Origin: JBJXGF01 sp046153015
Lineage (GTDB): Bacteria > Actinomycetota > Acidimicrobiia > Acidimicrobiales > CAIXPF01
Length of the DNA stretch: 15,543 bases
Direction of reading: 5' to 3'
Assembly (NCBI GenBank): GCA_046153015.1
Contig: JBJXGF010000122.1
Coordinates: 1-15,543, forward strand
Shown: positions 8,337 through 15,395 of the stretch, one piece after another
Layout of the letters: every line of letters begins with the position of its first letter
Position numbering within the stretch: the stretch's first letter is position 1
The notes under the pieces: generated by a model
Database searches by the model: none
Told to the model about the DNA's origin: nothing
Seen by the model: the letters and a program-made list of their open reading frames with translations, nothing else
Translations under genes and position numbers: made by a program

Positions 8337-8353
8337 CACCTAGACTTTCGCTG

Positions 8354-8428
8354 TCGGGCTGAGAGGATTTGAACCTCCGACCTCTTGACCCCCAGTCAAG
8401 CGCGCTAACCAAACTGCGCCACAGCCCG
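8354..8428 (-). tRNA. tRNA-Pro(GGG)
   Basis: On the minus strand the 7-bp acceptor stem CGGGCTG (8422-8428) pairs with CAGCCCG (8355-8361), with discriminator A at 8354. The D arm GCGCAGTTTGGTTAGCGC, the anticodon stem CTTGA/TCAAG with loop CTGGGGG and the T arm GGAGGTTCAAATCCTCT are all present. Anticodon GGG is at 8391-8393 and decodes proline CCC/CCU. CCA is not encoded (GAC follows). It lies 32 bp after the zinc-ribbon gene on the same strand, so it may be co-transcribed. Its 3' end is the inferred integration target of the element to the left. Confidence 0.97.
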
Positions 8429-8460
8429 ATGCGGTCAACCACCCTAGCCGATCCGTCGGC

Positions 8461-8700
8461 TCAGAAGCGCCCGACCAACCACGCCGCGCCCTGGATCAGC
8501 CGCCAACCCAGGTACACGCACACCGCGGCCAGCATCAGCCAGAAGTGCCACGGCACGCGGGGCGCGTCCTCGGGCGCCTCGGTCGGCGAGTCGGGCGCGG
8601 CGCCGGGCTCGCCGAGCGGGGCGCCGCACCCCGGGCAGCCCCCATCCGCCTTCAGGGCGTTGGGCGTGTAGTAACGGGAGCACGGCTCGCACCAGGGCAT
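8461..8700 (-). CDS. Small zinc-ribbon, single-pass membrane protein
   Basis: A 79-residue protein. Cysteines 4, 7, 22 and 25 (CEPC ... CPGC) form a two-knuckle zinc ribbon at the N-terminus. An acidic/Pro linker (about 28-47) leads to a hydrophobic helix at about 49-72 (WHFWLMLAAVCVYLGWRLI) that should anchor it in the membrane with only a short tail. It starts 34 nt after the carboxylase stop on the same strand, so it is probably the last protein gene of that operon. There is no strong Shine-Dalgarno sequence. I do not recognise a named family. The ribbon might bind a partner protein or nucleic acid near the membrane, which is inference. Confidence 0.75.
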   Translation of the reverse strand: MPWCEPCSRYYTPNALKADGGCPGCGAPLGEPGAAPDSPTEAPEDAPRVPWHFWLMLAAVCVYLGWRLIQGAAWLVGRF

Positions 8701-8734
8701 CCGGGCTGGACAGTACCGGCCGGGTCCGCCCCGC

Positions 8735-10303
8735 TCACACCGGGGGCACGCCGTGGCGGCGTTCCGAGAAGCGGCGGTCCTTGCCCTCGGCGCGGCGCAG
8801 GCGGCGGATCAGCTCGCTCCGCAGCGCCTCGAACTCGATCACCCCGTCGACCACCAGCTCGGAGGCGAGGCGCAGCAGGTCGACGTCCTCCTCGTAGAGG
8901 CTGCGCTCCCGGGCGATGAACTCGGCCCGCTCCGTTTCGTCCTCGATGGCCATGATCCGGTTGTAGAACACCGCGTTCACCGCCGCCTCGGGGCCCATCA
9001 CCGCGATCTTCGCGGTGGGCAGGGCGAGCGTGGCCACCGGATCGAACGCGGGGCCCGACATGGCGTAGAGGCCGGCGCCGTACGACTTGCGCACCACCAC
9101 GCACACCTTCGGCACCGTCGCCTCCGACACGGCGGTGATCATCTTCGCCCCGTGGCGGATGATGCCCTGGCGTTCGACCTCGGTGCCGACCATGAAGCCG
9201 GGCACGTCGGACAGGAAGATCAGCGGGATGTTGAACGCGTCGCAGAGCCAGATGAACCGGGCGGCCTTGTCAGCGGAGTCGGTGAACAGCACCCCGCCCT
9301 TCATGGCCGGGTTGTTGGCCACGAAGCCGACGGGGCGGCCCTCGAGCCGACCCAGGCCGCAGATCAGCTCGGGGGCGAACAGCGGCTTGATCTCGAAGAA
9401 GCTCTCGCGGTCGATGATCCCGTCGATCAGGTCGTGCATGTCGTAGCCGCGGGCCTCCTCCTCGGGCACGACGGCGCGAGTCAAGGCGCGGGCCGGCTCG
9501 TCGGGCAGGTACTGCGGCGGATCCTCCCGCCAACGCTGCGGGAAGTACGAGAAGAAGCCCTGCGCCTGGGCGATGGCGTCGGCGTCGTCGACGGCCAGGT
9601 TGTCGCCGCAGCCCGAGACCGTGGCGTGCATGCGGGCGCCGCCCATCTCCTCGAGCGTGGCGATCTCGCCGATGACCATCTCGGCCATGCGGGGCGAACC
9701 GAGGTACATCGAGGCGTTGCCCTCGACCATGACGACGAGGTCGCAGAAGCTGGGGATGTACGCACCGCCCGCCGCCGAGGGCCCGAACAGGCAGCAGATC
9801 TGAGGCACGCGGCCCGAGAGGCGCACCTGGTTGTAGAAGATGCGCCCGGCGCCCCGCCGCCCGGGGAAGAGCTGGACCTGGTCGGTGATGCGCGCCCCCG
9901 CCGAGTCGACCAGCCAGAACACCGGCAGCTCGTCGCGCAGCGCGGTCTCGGTGAGCCGGATGATCTTCTCGACCGTGCGCGCCCCCCAGGAGCCGGCCTT
10001 CACGGTGGGGTCGTTGGCCATGACCAGCACCGGCCGACCGTCGATCTCGCCGCAGCCGGTGACCACCCCGTCGGCGGGCAGGTCCCTCGCGGACGCATTG
10101 GCCAGCAGCCCGTCCTCGACGAAGCTGCCCGGGTCGAGCAGCAGGTCGAGCCGGTCCCGCACGAACAGCTTGTTCTGCCGGGCGAGCTTCTCGCCCTCCT
10201 TGGCCAGGTTGCCCTGCAGAGCCCGCGTCGCGGCGGCGGCCAGCGGATCGGCGGGCGGCTCGAGATCGGGCCGCGCTGCGGGCCGATCGGCGGTGTCGGT
10301 CAT
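8735..10303 (-). CDS. Acyl-CoA carboxylase, carboxyltransferase (beta) subunit
   Basis: A 522-residue subunit of the AccD/PccB/MccB family, which transfers CO2 from carboxybiotin to an acyl-CoA in the cytoplasm. The N-terminal crotonase-fold half includes GARITDQ (136-142) and the oxyanion-hole segment GPSAAGGAYIPS (174-185). The C-terminal half includes FVANNPAMKGGVLF, DVPGFMVGTEVERQGIIRHGAKM (366-388) and GAGLYAMSGPAFDP (409-422). The PGFMVG...IIRHGAKM form is closer to the methylcrotonyl/other acyl-CoA group than to housekeeping propionyl-CoA carboxylase, but substrate cannot be fixed from sequence. Its biotinylated alpha subunit is not in the window. A GAGGAG ribosome site at 10313-10318 lies 9 nt before ATG 10303, overlapping the stop of the upstream phosphatase gene, which implies co-transcription and perhaps coupled translation. 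Confidence 0.92.
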   Translation of the reverse strand: MTDTADRPAARPDLEPPADPLAAAATRALQGNLAKEGEKLARQNKLFVRDRLDLLLDPGSFVEDGLLANASARDLPADGVVTGCGEIDGRPVLVMANDPTVKAGSWGARTVEKIIRLTETALRDELPVFWLVDSAGARITDQVQLFPGRRGAGRIFYNQVRLSGRVPQICCLFGPSAAGGAYIPSFCDLVVMVEGNASMYLGSPRMAEMVIGEIATLEEMGGARMHATVSGCGDNLAVDDADAIAQAQGFFSYFPQRWREDPPQYLPDEPARALTRAVVPEEEARGYDMHDLIDGIIDRESFFEIKPLFAPELICGLGRLEGRPVGFVANNPAMKGGVLFTDSADKAARFIWLCDAFNIPLIFLSDVPGFMVGTEVERQGIIRHGAKMITAVSEATVPKVCVVVRKSYGAGLYAMSGPAFDPVATLALPTAKIAVMGPEAAVNAVFYNRIMAIEDETERAEFIARERSLYEEDVDLLRLASELVVDGVIEFEALRSELIRRLRRAEGKDRRFSERRHGVPPV

Positions 10304-10312
10304 CGCCTTCTA

Positions 10313-10318
10313 CTCCTC
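10313..10318 (-). promoter_or_regulatory. Ribosome binding site of the carboxylase gene
   Basis: GAGGAG, 9 nt before ATG 10303, overlaps the TGA (10317-10319) of the phosphatase gene by two bases. It is one of the few strong Shine-Dalgarno sites in the window and confirms the carboxylase start. Confidence 0.7.
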
Positions 10319-11393
10319 ACAGGCGCCGGATGGCCAGGATGGCGACGTCGTCGGTGATGGGGCCGCTGGCGAAGTCGCGGGCGGCCTCCAGCAGATCCTT
10401 GCACAGCACCTCGGGGGTCGCTCCCGGATCCCGGCGGATGGCCGCGGCGATGCGCTCCTCGCCGAAGATCTCGGCGCCGTCGCGGGCCTCGGCGAGACCG
10501 TCGGTGTACATCACGCAGAGGTCGGACTCCTCCAGCTCGATCTCCCGGCTGAAATAGGGCGCCTTCGGGTCGAGCATGATGAGCGGCCCCGTGGCCCGCA
10601 GCGGGCGGACCTCACGGCCGTGCCACAGCCACGCCGCGGGGTGGCCGGCCGAGCAGTACCGCAGCGTCTGCGCCTCGGTGTCGAACACGACGACCACGAC
10701 CGAGATGAACTCCTCGCCCCGGTCGAGCGCCGACATCTGCGCGTTGAGCTGCTCCATCGCCTGCGCCGGGTCGCGGTACTGGTGGAGGAACACGCGCAGC
10801 AGGTACTTGGCCTGGAACGCGGTGATCGACGCGTCGATGCCGTGGCCGGTCACGTCGCCGATCACCGCGGCCAGCCGGGTGGGGCCCAGCGCGAACACGT
10901 CGTAGAAGTCGCCGGCCATGAGCCCCGCGCCGGCCTGATAGACCCGACCCAGCTCAAAGCCGGGGATCTGCGGCAGGCTGACCGGGGCCAGGCGCTCCGC
11001 CCAGCGGCGCGGCGCGAGCTGCTCCTGGGACAGCGTCTCCTCCGCCCGACGCTCGAGCTGCCACCGCTGATCCGACAGGCGGGCGTGGCGGGGGAACTTG
11101 CGGCCGTAGACGAGCGAGGCGGCGGCGGGCAGCGCCAGCAGCGCGAACGGCGCGACCCGCGCCCCGCCATCGAGGCCGAGGGCCGCCGAGGCCGCCAGGC
11201 CGGCCACCACGAAGGTGGCCGCCACGAGCGTGTGGTTGACAAAGGTGGACCACGACAGCTCCGCCGGGTCGCCCGGGCCGAGGTCGCGCCGCACCCGCGC
11301 CGCCAGCTTGTGGCGGGTGCGGGCCGAACGACCCCACACCAGGGCGGCGAGCAGGCACAACACCGCGGTGACCACGAGCGCCGCCCGAGCCAT
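10317..11393 (-). CDS. Membrane-anchored PP2C/SpoIIE-type serine phosphatase
   Basis: A 358-residue protein. Two hydrophobic stretches (about 4-21, and 52-96 which could be two helices) give a membrane N-terminus, followed by a helical linker (105-135). Residues about 145-358 form a PP2C-like phosphatase of the SpoIIE/RsbU group, with metal-binding D162 (AGDFYDV) and D180 (IGDVTGHG), SAGHP (248-252), YTDGLAEAR (296-304) and TDDVAILAIR (347-356). Members of this group dephosphorylate anti-sigma-factor antagonists or related phosphoproteins. There is no GAF, PAS or HAMP sensor, so the membrane part may be the input. The start ATG 11393 has AGGCAGG upstream. It is 139 bp after der and 13 bp before the carboxylase. 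No partner anti-sigma kinase or STAS gene is in the window. Confidence 0.88.
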   Translation of the reverse strand: MARAALVVTAVLCLLAALVWGRSARTRHKLAARVRRDLGPGDPAELSWSTFVNHTLVAATFVVAGLAASAALGLDGGARVAPFALLALPAAASLVYGRKFPRHARLSDQRWQLERRAEETLSQEQLAPRRWAERLAPVSLPQIPGFELGRVYQAGAGLMAGDFYDVFALGPTRLAAVIGDVTGHGIDASITAFQAKYLLRVFLHQYRDPAQAMEQLNAQMSALDRGEEFISVVVVVFDTEAQTLRYCSAGHPAAWLWHGREVRPLRATGPLIMLDPKAPYFSREIELEESDLCVMYTDGLAEARDGAEIFGEERIAAAIRRDPGATPEVLCKDLLEAARDFASGPITDDVAILAIRRL

Positions 11394-11532
11394 TATCGCC
11401 TGCCTGGGGTCGGCCGCCGGCGGGGCGGGCCCTCTGGTGGGGCCGAATCCGCCGATGGGGGAAGCGATGCGTCCATGGCTTGCATGATCGTACTGGGCCG
11501 GTGTGACGGGATCGACCCGGTTCAGCGCCCGC
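11394..11532. other. Gap between der and the phosphatase gene
   Basis: This 139-bp gap has no gene. TACGAT on the minus strand (11487-11492) could be a -10 element but lacks a -35 and would give a leader of about 90 nt. A copy of the GCCGAATCC motif found after ispH lies at 11442-11450. No convincing terminator for der was found, so read-through into the phosphatase gene is possible. Confidence 0.35.
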
Positions 11533-12915
11533 TCAGCGGTGGCGCACTCGGAGCTTGATCGGCGTCGCGCCCAGGCGGCACCCCTCGCGCAAGGACCGCT
11601 CCAGGTAGCGCAGGTAGGGAGCGGGCAGCTCCTTGTTGGCGAAGAGCGTGAACGTCGGCGGGTTGGACGCGCCCTGCACCGCGTAGAGCACTCGGCCGCC
11701 GTGAGGGGCGGGCTGGCGGCTCTGGGCCTCCCGCAGCACCCGGTTCACCTGAGCGGTGGGCACCCGGGCGTCGTACTCCTCGATGGCGCCGCCCAGCACG
11801 GGCAGGATGCGGTGCACCCCCTTGCCGGTCAGCGCGCTGATCTTCACCACGGGGGCCTCGCTCAGGAAGCGCAGCTTGTCCGCCACCGAGCGCTCGGCGG
11901 CGCGGCGGCCCTCGGCGTCGAGCAGCTCCCACTTGTTGAGCACCACGATGATCGGGCAGCCGGCGGCGTCGACCCGCTCGGCGAGGCGTTGGTCCTGGTG
12001 GGTCACGCCCTCCCCGGCGTCGATGACCAGCAGCGCCACGTCGGCGGAGTCGACCGCCTTCAGGGCCCGCACGAAGGAGTAGTACTCGGTGCGCTGGGCC
12101 TCGTCGCGCTGGTCGATGCGGGAGCGGCGACGCATCCCGGCCGTGTCCACGAAGCGGACCGGCCCGTCGGGGGTCTCGGCGATCGTGTCGATGGCGTCCC
12201 GGGTGGTTCCGGGCATGTCGTGCACGACCGAGCGCTCGTCGCCGATCATGCGGTTGAACAGCGTGGACTTGCCGACGTTGGGCCGGCCCACGATCGCCAC
12301 CGCGAACACGTCACGCTCGGCGGCGGCCGGTTCGTCGGCCTGCTCCGAGGCGGCGGGTTCCTCCTGGGCGGCCGCTGGTCGGGCGGGGGGCAGGGCCGCC
12401 ACCAGCGCGTCGAGCAGGTCCCCGGTGCCAAGGCCGTGCAGCGCGGAGACCGGGAAGGGGTCGCCGAGGCCGAGCGCGACGAACTCCCACGCGTTCGGCG
12501 AGCGGCGGTCGTGGTCGAGCTTGTTGACCACGACCAGCACGGGCTTCGCGGCGCGCCGCAGCAGCCCGGCCACTCGGCTGTCCTCTTCGGTGACGCCGAT
12601 CGTGCCGTCGACCACGAACAGGATGGCGTCGGCCTGCTCCATCGCCCGCTCGCTCTGGCGGCTGACCTTCGCGTCGAGGTCGCTGCCGCCGGGAAGCCAC
12701 CCGCCGGTGTCGACCAGCGTGAACGCCCGTCCCGCCCAGTCGGCCTCGACCTCCTTGCGGTCCCGGGTCACGCCGGGCATCTCCTGCACGATCGCCTCAC
12801 GCCGCCCGACGATGCGGTTGAGCAGGGTGGACTTGCCCACGTTGGGCCGCCCGACGATGGCGACGAGGGGCAGGCCGGGCGGGCCGGGCAGGTCGGGCGG
12901 GCCGGGCGCGGTCAT
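11533..12915 (-). CDS. der: Ribosome-assembly GTPase Der (EngA)
   Basis: A 460-residue double GTPase that acts in 50S ribosomal subunit maturation. The first G domain (about 17-175) has GRPNVGKST (22-30), VDTGG (68-72) and NKLD (131-134). The second (about 203-370) has GRPNVGKST (210-218), DTAG (257-260) and NKWE (327-330), where many Ders have NKWD. The C-terminal KH-like domain ends in KLRVRHR. A 25-residue Ala/Pro/Glu linker joins the G domains. The ATG at 12915 overlaps the TGA of the DUF512 gene by 4 nt (ATGA), so translation is probably coupled. The first 16 residues are a Pro/Gly-rich extension (PGPPDLPGPPGLP) not needed for the fold, encoded by an 18-bp tandem repeat. Confidence 0.97.
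   Translation of the reverse strand: MTAPGPPDLPGPPGLPLVAIVGRPNVGKSTLLNRIVGRREAIVQEMPGVTRDRKEVEADWAGRAFTLVDTGGWLPGGSDLDAKVSRQSERAMEQADAILFVVDGTIGVTEEDSRVAGLLRRAAKPVLVVVNKLDHDRRSPNAWEFVALGLGDPFPVSALHGLGTGDLLDALVAALPPARPAAAQEEPAASEQADEPAAAERDVFAVAIVGRPNVGKSTLFNRMIGDERSVVHDMPGTTRDAIDTIAETPDGPVRFVDTAGMRRRSRIDQRDEAQRTEYYSFVRALKAVDSADVALLVIDAGEGVTHQDQRLAERVDAAGCPIIVVLNKWELLDAEGRRAAERSVADKLRFLSEAPVVKISALTGKGVHRILPVLGGAIEEYDARVPTAQVNRVLREAQSRQPAPHGGRVLYAVQGASNPPTFTLFANKELPAPYLRYLERSLREGCRLGATPIKLRVRHR
12870..12905. repeat. 18-bp tandem duplication at the der N-terminus
   Basis: Two adjacent 18-bp units (12870-12887 and 12888-12905) differ at one base. On the minus strand they encode GPPDLP-GPPGLP in front of the first GTPase domain. 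In-frame length change by slippage would leave Der readable. Confidence 0.7.
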
Positions 12916-14315
12916 CGCCGACCCTCGAGCGCGGTCCGCAGCGACGCGCCGTCGGTGGCCACGACCTCCACGGGGCGGGGCAGATCGGCCGGAGCGCCGC
13001 CGTCGAGGAAGCGGCCCCCGGTGAGGCACACGTCGGGCAGCAGATAGCGGTGACCGGGGGGCTCACCGGCCAGCACCCGGGCGAGGTCCTCCCCCACCAG
13101 CAGCCCGGTGACCGCGGTCGTGCCGCCGAAGAAGCGGTTCTCAACCGGCACGACCCGGATGTCGGCCCGAGCGAGGCCAGCCACGAGCGGCTCGAGAACC
13201 CGGGCGCCGTACTCGCCGGTCAGCACCGCGATCGGCGCGCCGCGCCGGGGGCCCAGCGCCAGCGGCCCGGGGACGGCCCGAGCGCTGCGGTAGCCGGCGG
13301 CCGGGGCGCCGTCGACCGCGGCGACGAACCCGGCCCGCGCGCCCCCCGCCGAGTCGAGCGCGCCGGCGAACTCGAGCTCGAAGCGGCGGGCCATGCCCAC
13401 CCCGTCCTCGTGCATGGGGAACTCGCCGTAGGTCTCCGCCGGCGGGAAAGGCCGCCCGGCGAGCAGGTGGTACTCGTCGCCGGCGAAGACGAGGCGCCGG
13501 CCGAGCAGGTCGAGGAAGATCTGCTGCCACGCCTCGACGGTGTCGAGCACGGCGGCGGCCTCGGCTGGCGTGTGGGGACGCATTCGGGCCTCGGTGGTGT
13601 GGGCGCTCACCCCGAGGGGGACGACGCAGCACGTGGCGAGGCGGGGGTACTCGTCGAGGATGCCGCACAGGGTCTGCTCGAGCACCGCGGCGTCGTTGCG
13701 CCCGGGGCAGACCACGATCTGGCCGTGCACCTCGACGCCGTGGTCGAGCAGCAGGCGCAGCCATCGCAGGGAGGTGGCCCCCCGCCGGTTGCGGAGCAGG
13801 TCGGCGCGCACGAGCGGGTCAGTGGCGTGGATCGACACGTACAGCGGCGAGAGCGCCTCGGTCAGCACCCGTTCGAGGTCGGCTTCGGTGAACCGGGTCA
13901 GCGTGGTGAAGTTTCCGTAGAGGAACGACAGCCGGTAGTCGTCGTCCTTCAGGTAGAGGCTTGACCGCAGACCCTTCGGGAGCTGGTAGATGAAGCAGAA
14001 CTCGCAGTGGTTGTCGCAGGTGCGGACCTGGTCGAACAGGGCGGAGCGGATCTCGGCGCCGAGCGGCTCGCCTTCGCCCTTTGCCACCTCGACCATGAGA
14101 TCGAGCCCGCCGCGCGCCACCTCGAGGGTCAGCTCGGCCTCGTCGACGAGGAAGCGGTACTCGATGATGTCGCGCGGCCGGCGGCCGTTGATGGCGCTCA
14201 GCTCGTCGCCCACCGCCAGGCCGGCTCGGGCCGCCGGGGAGCCGGGCGCGACGTGCACGACCACCGGCGGTGTGAGCCGGGCGCGCGACCTGGTCTGCGG
14301 ACCGGCGGAGGACAT
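12912..14315 (-). CDS. DUF512 radical-SAM protein with N-terminal PDZ domain
   Basis: A 467-residue protein. A PDZ-like domain (about 16-70, VVVHVAPGSPAARAGLAVGD) is followed by a radical SAM-type cluster site CDNHCEFC (C100, C104, C107; CX3CX2C) with the FIYQLPKGLRSSLYLKDDDYRLSF block, then a DUF512 domain (about 280-450, including TGEYGARVLEPL and NRFFGGTTAVTGLL). The family is widespread and its biochemical role is not settled. It is often next to der, as here. The start ATG 14315 begins MSSAGPQ. The frame is open further upstream to 15212, but that part is antisense to ispH. A TAGCCT -10 lies 7 nt upstream, suggesting a leaderless message, and its stop overlaps der by 4 nt. A ribosome- or tRNA-related modification role is a guess from context. 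Confidence 0.88.
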   Translation of the reverse strand: MSSAGPQTRSRARLTPPVVVHVAPGSPAARAGLAVGDELSAINGRRPRDIIEYRFLVDEAELTLEVARGGLDLMVEVAKGEGEPLGAEIRSALFDQVRTCDNHCEFCFIYQLPKGLRSSLYLKDDDYRLSFLYGNFTTLTRFTEADLERVLTEALSPLYVSIHATDPLVRADLLRNRRGATSLRWLRLLLDHGVEVHGQIVVCPGRNDAAVLEQTLCGILDEYPRLATCCVVPLGVSAHTTEARMRPHTPAEAAAVLDTVEAWQQIFLDLLGRRLVFAGDEYHLLAGRPFPPAETYGEFPMHEDGVGMARRFELEFAGALDSAGGARAGFVAAVDGAPAAGYRSARAVPGPLALGPRRGAPIAVLTGEYGARVLEPLVAGLARADIRVVPVENRFFGGTTAVTGLLVGEDLARVLAGEPPGHRYLLPDVCLTGGRFLDGGAPADLPRPVEVVATDGASLRTALEGRR

Positions 14316-14322
14316 CGCACCG

Positions 14323-14328
14323 AGGCTA
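14323..14328 (-). promoter_or_regulatory. -10 hexamer for DUF512-der operon
   Basis: TAGCCT on the minus strand fits TANNNT and lies 7 nt before ATG 14315, with no Shine-Dalgarno sequence between. It shares the 39-bp divergent gap with the ispH element, 14 bp away on the other strand. Confidence 0.45.
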
Positions 14329-14342
14329 GTGCCCGTGGCCGC

Positions 14343-14348
14343 TACCCT
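14343..14348 (+). promoter_or_regulatory. -10 hexamer for leaderless ispH
   Basis: TACCCT fits TANNNT, with a 6-nt spacer (CGCCGC) before ATG 14355, so the transcript should begin at the start codon. No ribosome site and no recognisable -35 are present. Confidence 0.5.
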
Positions 14349-14354
14349 CGCCGC

Positions 14355-15395
14355 ATGGAGGCCGACGGCGTGGATCGCGTGCTGCTGGCGGCGCCTCGGG
14401 GCTACTGCGCCGGGGTGGAGATGGCGATCAAGGCGCTGACCTGGATGGTCCGGATGTTCGAGCCGCCGGTGTACTGCTACCACGAGATCGTCCACAACCA
14501 TCAGGTGGTGCGCCGCTTCCAGAGCCTCGGCGTGGTGTTCGTCGACGACGTGGGCGACGTGCCCCCCGGCCGACCGCTTATGCTCTCCGCGCACGGCTCG
14601 GCGCCAGAGGTGGTAGCCGCCGCGGAGCGGGCCGGCGGATTCGTGGTCGACGCGGTGTGCCCGCTCGTGACCAAAGTCCACCACGAGGTGAAGGTGCGGG
14701 CCGGGAAGGGCTACCGGATCGTGTACGTGGGCCACGAGGGCCACGAAGAGGCGGTAGGGACGATGGCGGTGGCGCCCGAGGCCATCAGCCGAGTGGAGAG
14801 CCGGGCCGAGGTGGCCGCGCTGCCCGCGTTCGAGCAGCCGGTGGCGCTGCTGGCCCAGACCACGCTCAGCCATCGCGACTGGGCCGACGTGCTCGACGCG
14901 GCCAGGGAACGGTTCCCCAGCATCTGGACGCCAGGGCGCAGCGACCTCTGCTTCGCCACCACGAACCGTCAGGCGGCGCTGACCGCGCTGGCGCCGCGCT
15001 GTGATGCGGTCGTGGTGATCGGTTCGGCGAACTCGTCCAACACCCGGGCGCTGGAGCGCCTCGCCCGGGACTCGGGCTGCGAGCGGGTGTTCCGGGTGAA
15101 CCGGGCCCACGAGCTCCCCGACGACCTGCGGGGGGTGGTCGGGCTCACCGCCGGCGCCTCCGCGCCGGAGGTGCTGGTGGAGGAGGTGATCGCCCGGCTC
15201 CAGCCCCGCCACGGCGTGGAGGAGGTCGTGATCACGAGCGAGGACGAGTACTTCCCTCCGCCGCCGCGGCTGCGGGAGCTGCTGGGCGCGGTGGAGGCGT
15301 GGGCCACGCTCGGATTCGGCGGCCCGTTGGCCGACCGCCCGCCGAGCAGCGATCGGACAGTGTCAGCCTCCCAGGTGCTCGACCACCCCGCCTGA
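14355..15395 (+). CDS. ispH: 4-hydroxy-3-methylbut-2-enyl diphosphate reductase (IspH/LytB)
   Basis: A 346-residue iron-sulfur enzyme for the last MEP-pathway step, reducing HMBPP to IPP and DMAPP. All three [4Fe-4S] cysteines are visible: C18 (PRGYCAGV), C102 (DAVCPLVTKVH) and C199 (SDLCFATTNRQ). Substrate-binding residues are H47 (EIVHN), H80 (SAHG), and H127/H130/E132 (GHEGHEEAVGT). SSNTRALE and the EDEYFPPP segment near the end are also typical. The start at ATG 14355 is chosen over an open frame reaching back to 14007, because the upstream part is antisense to the DUF512 gene and a -10 hexamer sits 6 nt before this ATG. Length is normal to slightly long, with a variable C-terminal tail. 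The neighbours are not isoprenoid genes. Confidence 0.96.
   Translation: MEADGVDRVLLAAPRGYCAGVEMAIKALTWMVRMFEPPVYCYHEIVHNHQVVRRFQSLGVVFVDDVGDVPPGRPLMLSAHGSAPEVVAAAERAGGFVVDAVCPLVTKVHHEVKVRAGKGYRIVYVGHEGHEEAVGTMAVAPEAISRVESRAEVAALPAFEQPVALLAQTTLSHRDWADVLDAARERFPSIWTPGRSDLCFATTNRQAALTALAPRCDAVVVIGSANSSNTRALERLARDSGCERVFRVNRAHELPDDLRGVVGLTAGASAPEVLVEEVIARLQPRHGVEEVVITSEDEYFPPPPRLRELLGAVEAWATLGFGGPLADRPPSSDRTVSASQVLDHPA

Larger units (their letters stand above)
1..8353. mobile_element. Integrated mobilizable element abutting tRNA-Pro (right end; left end outside window)
   Basis: An integrase, an excisionase-like gene and a MobF relaxase lie head to tail immediately 3' of a tRNA gene, the classic arrangement of an element integrated into a tRNA 3' end. 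The cyclase gene and a transposase tail lie further left in the same region. The right boundary is inferred to be at or near the tRNA 3' end (8354). I searched by eye for a second copy of the tRNA 3' segment (GGATTTGAAC on the plus strand) and found none, so attR is probably left of base 1. No secretion, coupling-protein or replication genes are visible. The exact extent is inference. Confidence 0.5.

Noticed and set aside
8753..10357. 534-residue plus-strand ORF opposite the carboxylase
   Set aside because: It is an antisense shadow rich in His, Asp, Gly and Val with no motif. The minus-strand gene has clear family signatures.
9840..11558. 572-residue plus-strand ORF spanning carboxylase and phosphatase
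   Set aside because: It crosses two well-supported genes antisense and has no recognisable domain.
11503..13047. 514-residue plus-strand ORF opposite der
   Set aside because: It is an antisense shadow of der with low-complexity composition.
12912..15212. 766-residue minus-strand ORF covering ispH and DUF512
   Set aside because: Everything upstream of ATG 14315 is antisense to ispH, His/Arg-rich and without a domain. It reflects GC-rich frame bias.
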